NCBI GenBank assembly: GCA_965116345.1
Contig: OZ220680.1
Coordinates: 1,860,001-1,924,000, forward strand
Length of the DNA stretch: 64,000 nucleotides
Reading direction: 5' to 3'
Source of the DNA: VXYL01 sp965116345
GTDB lineage: Bacteria; Pseudomonadota; Gammaproteobacteria; Pseudomonadales; Azotimanducaceae
In this document: one piece after another, positions 58,913 through 64,000 of the stretch
Layout of the letters: each line of letters opens with the position of its first letter
How positions within the stretch are numbered: position 1 is the first letter of the stretch
Position numbers and translations under genes: made by a program
Notes under the pieces: model-generated
What the model was told of the DNA's origin: nothing
Seen by the model: only the letters and a program-made list of their open reading frames with translations
The model's database searches: none

Positions 58913-60118
58913 TCAGCCGCCTTCCCGGCCGGCCTCTTCTCGCACGTCGCTGCGCGCGTTGATGTAGGCCTGTTCCGAAATGGCGTGGTATTCGCGCATG
59001 TCGGCGAGAAACGAACGGTAGGAATCGAGCACGCGCTTGGACAGATCGTCACCTTGGGCCTCCTCTTCAAGGACCTCGATGGACAGCTCGGCGAAGCGCT
59101 TCAGGACATCGTCGGGAAGCAGGCGAATCTCGACCCCGTGTTCCTCGACCAGGACCTTGAGCGCAGAGGCGTTGCTGGCCGTGAACTCGTCGAGAACCTC
59201 CTGGTTGGTGGCCGTGCAGGCGGTTTCCAGGATCGCCTGCAGGTCGTCCGGCAGCGACTCCCAGGCCTCCTGGTTGATGATCGCCTCCAACACGGCGCTC
59301 GGTTCGTGCCAGCCGGGGTAATAGTAGTAGCGTGCGATCTTCTGGAGGCCGAAGGCGAGATCGTTGTAGGGTCCGATCCATTCGGTGGCGTCGATGACGC
59401 CCGTCTGTAGGGCCGTGAACATTTCGCTGCCCGGCATCGACACGGCGACGCCGCCGGCACGGGAAAACACCTCGCCGCCAAGGCCGGGGATGCGCATCTT
59501 CAAGCCTTGGATGTCGGCGAGAGAGTGAATCTCCTTGTTGAACCAGCCCGCCATCTGCGTCCCCGAGTTACCGGTGGCGATCGGCACGACGCCGAAGGGT
59601 TCGTAGAGTTCGCGCCAAAGCTCCATACCGCCGCCGAAGCGGAGCCAACCGTTCATCTCCTGGGCGTTCATGCCGAAGGGCGCGGTGGTGAACACCGCCG
59701 CGATCGGCAGCTTGCCGCGCCAGTAGTAGGCCGCACCGTGGCCCATCTCCGCCGTGCCGCCGGCGACCGCGTCGAACACCTCGAAGGCCGGCACCAACTC
59801 GCCCGCCGCGTACACCTTGATCTTGAACCGTCCCGCCGACATGGTTTCGACACGTTCGGCCAGACGCTCCGGGGCGGTCTGCAGGGCCGGCAGGTTCTGT
59901 GGCCAAGTAGTGACCAGCTTCCACTCGACGGTCGGCCCCAGGGCGACCGAATCCGCACCGGGTTCCTGCTCGGTGGAGCAACCGGACACGGCGACCAGCA
60001 AGATGCCGAGGGCACCGAGCACGCCAGACCGTATCGGACCCTTGACGAGCGACGCGGATGTCCAGTGACATCTCGAGACCCGGTTCCCCTTGGCCTGGGG
60101 CGGCACCAGTTTTGACAT
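58913..60118 (-). CDS. dctP: TRAP transporter substrate-binding protein (TakP-like lipoprotein)
   Basis: Periplasmic solute-binding protein of a TRAP system, 401 residues. It has a lipoprotein signal (GALGILLVAVSGC with lipid Cys near residue 47) on a long N-terminal region. The mature protein shows WKLVTTWPQNLPALQTAPERLAERV, MGHGAAYYWRGK near 137, MFTALQTGVIDATEWIGPYNDLAFGLQ near 245 and YYYYPGWHEPSAVLE near 276, which match the TakP family for 2-oxo/monocarboxylic acids. It lies convergent to dctQM, with a 16-base gap, and 52 bases downstream of a sulfatase on the same strand. The start could be nearer the lipobox. Confidence 0.9.
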   Translation of the reverse strand: MSKLVPPQAKGNRVSRCHWTSASLVKGPIRSGVLGALGILLVAVSGCSTEQEPGADSVALGPTVEWKLVTTWPQNLPALQTAPERLAERVETMSAGRFKIKVYAAGELVPAFEVFDAVAGGTAEMGHGAAYYWRGKLPIAAVFTTAPFGMNAQEMNGWLRFGGGMELWRELYEPFGVVPIATGNSGTQMAGWFNKEIHSLADIQGLKMRIPGLGGEVFSRAGGVAVSMPGSEMFTALQTGVIDATEWIGPYNDLAFGLQKIARYYYYPGWHEPSAVLEAIINQEAWESLPDDLQAILETACTATNQEVLDEFTASNASALKVLVEEHGVEIRLLPDDVLKRFAELSIEVLEEEAQGDDLSKRVLDSYRSFLADMREYHAISEQAYINARSDVREEAGREGG

Positions 60119-60170
60119 CAGTGACCTTCCGATTGCGCTATCCGGCCATCGTATCAGAGCGCATTTCCGA

Positions 60171-61661
60171 TCAAGCAAAACCAACGAAAGGAGCGTCGCC
60201 GACCACGGCCTGCAGCCGGGCAAGTTCCTCGTTCAAGGCGGTCTGGACGTTGGCGTATTCCGGACTGCCGTAGACCGAGTTCACCTCGTGGGGGTCTGCC
60301 ACCAGGTCGAAGAGTTCCCACTCTTGCGGCTTGGACGCGGCAATTGTGCCGGGCTGTCCCAGGGCTTCTCCATAGTAGTAGATCAGCTTGTGCGTCTTGG
60401 TCCGTACGCCGTAGTGCGCGCTGACGTAATGGTGTGCCAGATGCATCCAATAGCGATAGTACATGGACTGCGGCCAGTCGGCCGGGGTGTCGCCGTTGAG
60501 AAGGCGTCGAAAAGACCGTCCCTGCATGTAGTCCGGTTTGGCAATGCCCGCCCAATCGCAGAAGGTCGGAGCAAAATCGACGTTGGTGACGATTTCGTCC
60601 ACGACCGTGCCCGGCTCGACTGCTGCGGGATAGCGCACAAGGAACGGCATCCGTAGCGACTCCTCGTACATGAATCGCTTGTCGTACCAGCCGTGGTCGC
60701 CGAGGAAGAAGCCTTGGTCCGAGGTGTAGATGACGACCGTGTCGTCCGCGATGCCCTCGGCGTGGAGGTACCCCAGGACGCGGCCCACGTTGTCATCGAC
60801 CGACGCGACGCACCGCAGGTAGTCCTTGATGTAGCGTTGGTACTTGAAGTCCTTCAACTCGGCCGAGTCCTTGAACGAAACGGGCAAACCCGACTCATCG
60901 GGCGTCAGCGTGAAGCCCACCACATCCTCGGGATTGGGCACCGGCTGCCACTTCTCGATCCCCGGCGGCGGCGTCAGCTTGAGGTCCCGATAGGTCATGT
61001 GATCGGCAACCCTCATCTGGGCTTCCTTGGCGGCGTTCGAGCGGTTCGAGTAGTCGTCGTGGAACGTGTGGGGTTGTGGGAGATTTTCATCCGCATAGAG
61101 GCCCGCGTGCGCTTCGTCCGAGTCCCACGGTCGGTGCGGTGCCTTGTGGTGGTACTTGACGAAGAACGGTCGGTCCTTGTCGCGACGGTCCAGGTAGTCG
61201 AGCGTGAGGTCGGTGATGATGTCGGTGGTGTAGCCGTCGAACGCGCGCATCTCGCCGTTGCAGTTCATCTCGGGGTTGAAGTACGGCCCCTGTCCCTGCA
61301 GCACCTTCCACTCGTCGAAGCCGCTCGGCCAGTGCGGCTCGCTGTCACCTAGGTGCCACTTCCCGAAGACCGCCGTTTGGTAGCCGACGGCATTCAGCTC
61401 CTTGGCGACATTGGGCAAACGGTTGTCGAGGTGCGCGCCGATCGTGGTGACACCGTTCACATGGTTGTAGGTGCCGGTGAGTATCGCGGCGCGGCTCGGT
61501 TCGCAGATGCTGTTGGTGCAAAAACAGCGGTCGAGGCGGGCACCCTCGTTGGCGATGCGGTCGAGATTCGGCGTCCGGTTGATGCGGCTGCCGTAACAGC
61601 TCAAAGCATGGGCGGCGTGATCGTCCGTCATGATGAACAGGATGTTGGGTCGGTGGGACAT
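60171..61661 (-). CDS. sulfatase
   Basis: A cytoplasmic-looking sulfatase (alkaline phosphatase superfamily), 496 residues. Start RPNILFIMTDDHAAHAL carries the metal-binding Asp pair. The formylglycine site is C53 in SICEPSRAAILTGTY (CxPSR), so a formylglycine-generating enzyme is needed; none is in this window. GKWHLGD near residue 100 and YTSDQGFFLGDHGWYDKR near 312 supply further metal and substrate residues. No signal peptide is evident. Substrate cannot be inferred. The dctP gene is downstream on the same strand; co-transcription would couple desulfation to uptake. Confidence 0.92.
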   Translation of the reverse strand: MSHRPNILFIMTDDHAAHALSCYGSRINRTPNLDRIANEGARLDRCFCTNSICEPSRAAILTGTYNHVNGVTTIGAHLDNRLPNVAKELNAVGYQTAVFGKWHLGDSEPHWPSGFDEWKVLQGQGPYFNPEMNCNGEMRAFDGYTTDIITDLTLDYLDRRDKDRPFFVKYHHKAPHRPWDSDEAHAGLYADENLPQPHTFHDDYSNRSNAAKEAQMRVADHMTYRDLKLTPPPGIEKWQPVPNPEDVVGFTLTPDESGLPVSFKDSAELKDFKYQRYIKDYLRCVASVDDNVGRVLGYLHAEGIADDTVVIYTSDQGFFLGDHGWYDKRFMYEESLRMPFLVRYPAAVEPGTVVDEIVTNVDFAPTFCDWAGIAKPDYMQGRSFRRLLNGDTPADWPQSMYYRYWMHLAHHYVSAHYGVRTKTHKLIYYYGEALGQPGTIAASKPQEWELFDLVADPHEVNSVYGSPEYANVQTALNEELARLQAVVGDAPFVGFA

Positions 61662-61722
61662 TTTGTGTACTTGGGGGCTTGCGGCCAGGGAGTTTGCGCC
61701 AGCTTGAAATCGTCGTCGCGCG

Positions 61723-63951
61723 CTACCCCAAAACCTCCAGGTTCGCGTAGGCGAGCATTAGCCACTTGGCGCCGGCGCCGGTGAAGTTGACCTGTACGCG
61801 GGTGCGTTCGCCACGTCCTTCCGACTGCAGCACGATGCCCTCGCCGAACTTGGCGTGGTGCACGGTCTGGCCGATGCGCAGGCCGGTGTCGACAGGCATA
61901 TCGCCGTTCGCGTCCGTGTCCTGTGCGCGGTAGGGACGCGACACGTCACCGCCCATGCGCACTTCCTCCAGACACTGCGCCGGGACCTCTTCGAGGAAAC
62001 GCGACGGCCAATTGCTGGCCTGTGTGCCATGTAGGCGGCGGGTCTCCGCATAGGTGAAGTAGAGCTGGCGCATGGCGCGGGTGATGCCCACGTAGGCGAG
62101 CCGCCGCTCCTCCTCGAGCCGTCCCGGTTCACGCACCGAGCGGGTGTTCGGGAACAGTCCCTCCTCCATGCCGGCCATGAATACCAGCGGAAATTCCAGG
62201 CCCTTGGCGGAGTGCATGGTCATCATCTGCACGGCCGGACCCCCGCTCTGGTAGTCGCCGCTCTCCAGCGCCGCCTGGTCGAGGAATTCGTCGAGTTCGG
62301 AGCCCTCGGAGTCGTCTTCGCCGGTATCGGCGACGGGGAACACCAGGTCGCCGCCGAACTGCCGGCACGCAGTCACCAGTTCCTCCAGGTTCTCCTTGCG
62401 GGCCATACCCCGTTCGCCGCCCTCCTTGGCGTGGTATTCCATGAGGCCGCTGGTGTCGATGCAGTGCTCGGCGATCTCGTGCAACGCCGCCCCGTGCGTG
62501 GCAGAGGCGATGTCGTCGATCAGCTTGACGAACGCCCCGACGGTGGTGGCGGCCCGTCCCTTGAGGATGCCCTGGGCGATCCCCTCCTTCGCCGCCTGCC
62601 ACAGGGATACGCCATGTGACCGGGCGATGGCGCGCAGCGCGTCCACGGTCACGCCGCCGATGCCCCGGGGCGGGGTGTTGACCACACGCTCGAAGGCCAC
62701 GTCCGCGTGGCGCTGGCTCACCAGGCGCATGTACGCCAGCGCATTCCGAATCTCGAGGCGCTCGAAGAAGCGCAGGCCGCCGTAGATGCGGTAGGGGATG
62801 TCGAGACGCAGGAAGGCTTCCTCGACGACCCGCGACTGGGCGTTGGATCGGTAGAGGATAGCGACCTCGTCCGCGCTGCCGCCGTCGTCGATCCAACGCC
62901 GCGTCCGGTCCGCGATGAATCTCGCCTCGTCCAGATCGTTGTAGCCGGAGTAGACCAGGATCGGCGTGCCCCGGCCGGCCTGGGTCCACAGGTTCTTGCC
63001 GAGCCGATCGGCGTTGTTTCCGATCAGCGCGTTGGCGGCGTCGAGAATCCGGCTCGTGGAGCGGTAGTTCTGCTCCAGCCGGACGATGCCGACATCGGCG
63101 AAGTCCTTCTGGAAGTCGTGGATGTTCTGGATCTTGGCGCCGCGCCAGCCGTAGATCGACTGGTCGTCGTCGCCCACCGCCCAGACCGCACCGGCGCCCA
63201 GTGAACTGCCGGGTTCGGCCGCCGCGAGGACGCGCAGCCAAGCGTACTGAATGCTGTTGGTGTCCTGGAACTCGTCCACCAGCAGGTGGCGGAAGCGCCG
63301 CCGGTAGTGGGCGCGCAGGTCGTCGTTGTCGCGTAGCAGCTCGTGGCTGCGCAGCAGAAGTTCGGCGAAATCCACGAGCCCACCTTGGTTGCACAGCGCC
63401 TCGTAGGCCTCGTACGCCTGCCGGTGGACAACGCCGAACAGGTCGTGGTCCTCCGCCTTCACATCCTTGGCGCGCCGGCCCTCGTCCTTGTGCGAGTTGA
63501 TGAACCACACGGCTTGGCGCGCCGGCCACTTCTGCTCGTCGAGATCGAGGGTTCGCATGACGCGCTTCACCAGGCGAAGCTGGTCGTCCGCATCGAGGAT
63601 CTGGAAGTTCTCCGGCAGCCCGGCCTCGCGCCAATGCATGCGCAGCAGGCGATGGGCGATCCCGTGGAAGGTACCCACCCACATGGCGCGAGCCGGTCCT
63701 TCGAGCAGGCGCTCCACCCGGCTCCGCATCTCGGCGGCGGCCTTGTTGGTGAAGGTGACGGCAAGAACTCCCCCCGGAGACGCGCCCTGGGCTTCCACCA
63801 GCCAGGCAATCCGATGCACCAGGACCCGGGTCTTGCCGCTGCCCGCGCCGGCCACCACCAGCATGTTGCCCACCGGTGCAGTGACCGCCTCGCGCTGGCG
63901 GTCGTTCAGACCATCGAGGATGTGTGTGACGTCCACCGCCGACCCGGACAC
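61723..63951 (-). CDS. uvrD: DNA helicase II (UvrD/Rep family)
   Basis: SF1A 3'-5' helicase of 742 residues, the length of UvrD. In order: LNDRQREAVTAP (Q motif) near 14, Walker A VVAGAGSGKTRVLVHRI near 32, Walker B LLVDEFQDTNSIQY near 224, GDDDQSIYGWRGA near 254, RLEQNYRSTSRIL near 288, MTMHSAKGLEFPLVFMAGMEEGLFPN near 576, and EEERRLAYVGITRAMRQLYFTYA near 610. The C-terminus ends in a UvrD-like Tudor-type segment (GIVLQSEGRGERTRVQVNF). Functions in mismatch and nucleotide excision repair are known for the family. UvrD is favoured over Rep by length and the C-terminal domain. Confidence 0.95.
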   Translation of the reverse strand: MSGSAVDVTHILDGLNDRQREAVTAPVGNMLVVAGAGSGKTRVLVHRIAWLVEAQGASPGGVLAVTFTNKAAAEMRSRVERLLEGPARAMWVGTFHGIAHRLLRMHWREAGLPENFQILDADDQLRLVKRVMRTLDLDEQKWPARQAVWFINSHKDEGRRAKDVKAEDHDLFGVVHRQAYEAYEALCNQGGLVDFAELLLRSHELLRDNDDLRAHYRRRFRHLLVDEFQDTNSIQYAWLRVLAAAEPGSSLGAGAVWAVGDDDQSIYGWRGAKIQNIHDFQKDFADVGIVRLEQNYRSTSRILDAANALIGNNADRLGKNLWTQAGRGTPILVYSGYNDLDEARFIADRTRRWIDDGGSADEVAILYRSNAQSRVVEEAFLRLDIPYRIYGGLRFFERLEIRNALAYMRLVSQRHADVAFERVVNTPPRGIGGVTVDALRAIARSHGVSLWQAAKEGIAQGILKGRAATTVGAFVKLIDDIASATHGAALHEIAEHCIDTSGLMEYHAKEGGERGMARKENLEELVTACRQFGGDLVFPVADTGEDDSEGSELDEFLDQAALESGDYQSGGPAVQMMTMHSAKGLEFPLVFMAGMEEGLFPNTRSVREPGRLEEERRLAYVGITRAMRQLYFTYAETRRLHGTQASNWPSRFLEEVPAQCLEEVRMGGDVSRPYRAQDTDANGDMPVDTGLRIGQTVHHAKFGEGIVLQSEGRGERTRVQVNFTGAGAKWLMLAYANLEVLG

Positions 63952-63977
63952 GCTGGATAGGCGGCCAGTATACCCGT

Positions 63978-64000
63978 TAGGGAAGGTCTGATTAAGACCT
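63978..64000. repeat. palindromic repeat family A, copy 5 (cut by window edge)
   Basis: TAGGGAAGGTCT, GATTA, AGACCT; the remainder of the right arm lies beyond the window. It is 26 bases upstream of the uvrD start, so this copy may sit in its promoter region. Confidence 0.9.

Noticed and set aside
62129..63682. 517-codon frame overlapping uvrD on the same strand
   Set aside because: Out-of-frame shadow; Arg/Gly/Pro-rich composition, while all helicase motifs lie in the other frame.
15256..64000. CRISPR array from the recurring palindromes
   Set aside because: Copies are kilobases apart at gene ends, with no regularly spaced spacers and no cas genes.

Overview
The window is a dense stretch of high-GC chromosome with almost no non-coding DNA. 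Its gene order points to a gammaproteobacterium of the broad Pseudomonas/Chromatiales type. Supporting blocks are zapA - 6S RNA - 5-formyl-THF cyclo-ligase; gshB-tonB-yqgE-yqgF; pilT | yggS-proC-yggT-metX-metW-DUF4426-rdgB-hemW; trmB/rpoH/ftsX/ftsE/ftsY | rsmD-coaD; mutM-rpmG-rpmB ... radC | coaBC-algC-argB-slmA; pyrE-rph | yicC-gmk-rpoZ-spoT-ridA-recG. No tRNA, rRNA, phage, IS element or CRISPR array was recognised. Species cannot be named from the sequence. TRAP transport, a sulfatase and a TonB receptor suggest a free-living or host-associated aquatic lifestyle (inference).

Layout. 1-2.2 kb: the 3' part of a YyaL/DUF255 gene and a methyltransferase. 2.2-7.8 kb (minus): ubiH-like hydroxylase followed by the glycine cleavage operon gcvT-gcvH-gcvPA-gcvPB. 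7.9-10.6 kb (plus): zapB-like, zapA, 6S RNA, 5-FCL, def, rpiA. 10.6-15.3 kb: pgk and a GlcD-type oxidase (minus) diverging from metK-metF (plus). 15.3-20.1 kb: an Hpt-like fragment, gshB, tonB, yqgE, yqgF and pilT. 20.2-26.2 kb: the yggS-to-hemW operon. 26.2-31.7 kb: trmB, rpoH, ftsX, ftsE, ftsY (minus) and rsmD, coaD (plus). 31.8-34 kb: a small outer-membrane protein, mutM, rpmG, rpmB. 34-39.2 kb: an accessory insertion (ATP-grasp enzyme, TonB receptor with an EF-hand-like loop, small beta-barrel) inside the otherwise conserved rpmB-radC order. 39.3-52.7 kb: radC through recG. 52.7-64 kb: NAD salvage pair, rubredoxin, SLC1-type symporter, ubiA, TRAP dctQM with a convergent dctP, sulfatase, uvrD.

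The genes are mostly core: one-carbon metabolism (gcv, 5-FCL, metK, metF), methionine and proline synthesis, ubiquinone (ubiH, ubiA), cell division (zapA, ftsEX, slmA), protein export (ftsY), nucleotide metabolism, stringent response and DNA repair (mutM, uvrD, recG). About 19 gene pairs are joined by ATGA/GTGA/TTGA 4-base overlaps, so translational coupling is the rule.

The most interesting signals are regulatory or structural. A perfect CIRCE (HrcA) operator lies inside a putative rpoH promoter. Palindromic intergenic repeats, often with ends reading CTAG or CCTA, supply the TAG stop codon of many neighbouring genes. mutM must use a CTG start if its catalytic proline is to be N-terminal. 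A lone Hpt-like fragment sits beside gshB, where pseudomonads carry the pil-chp chemosensory cluster.
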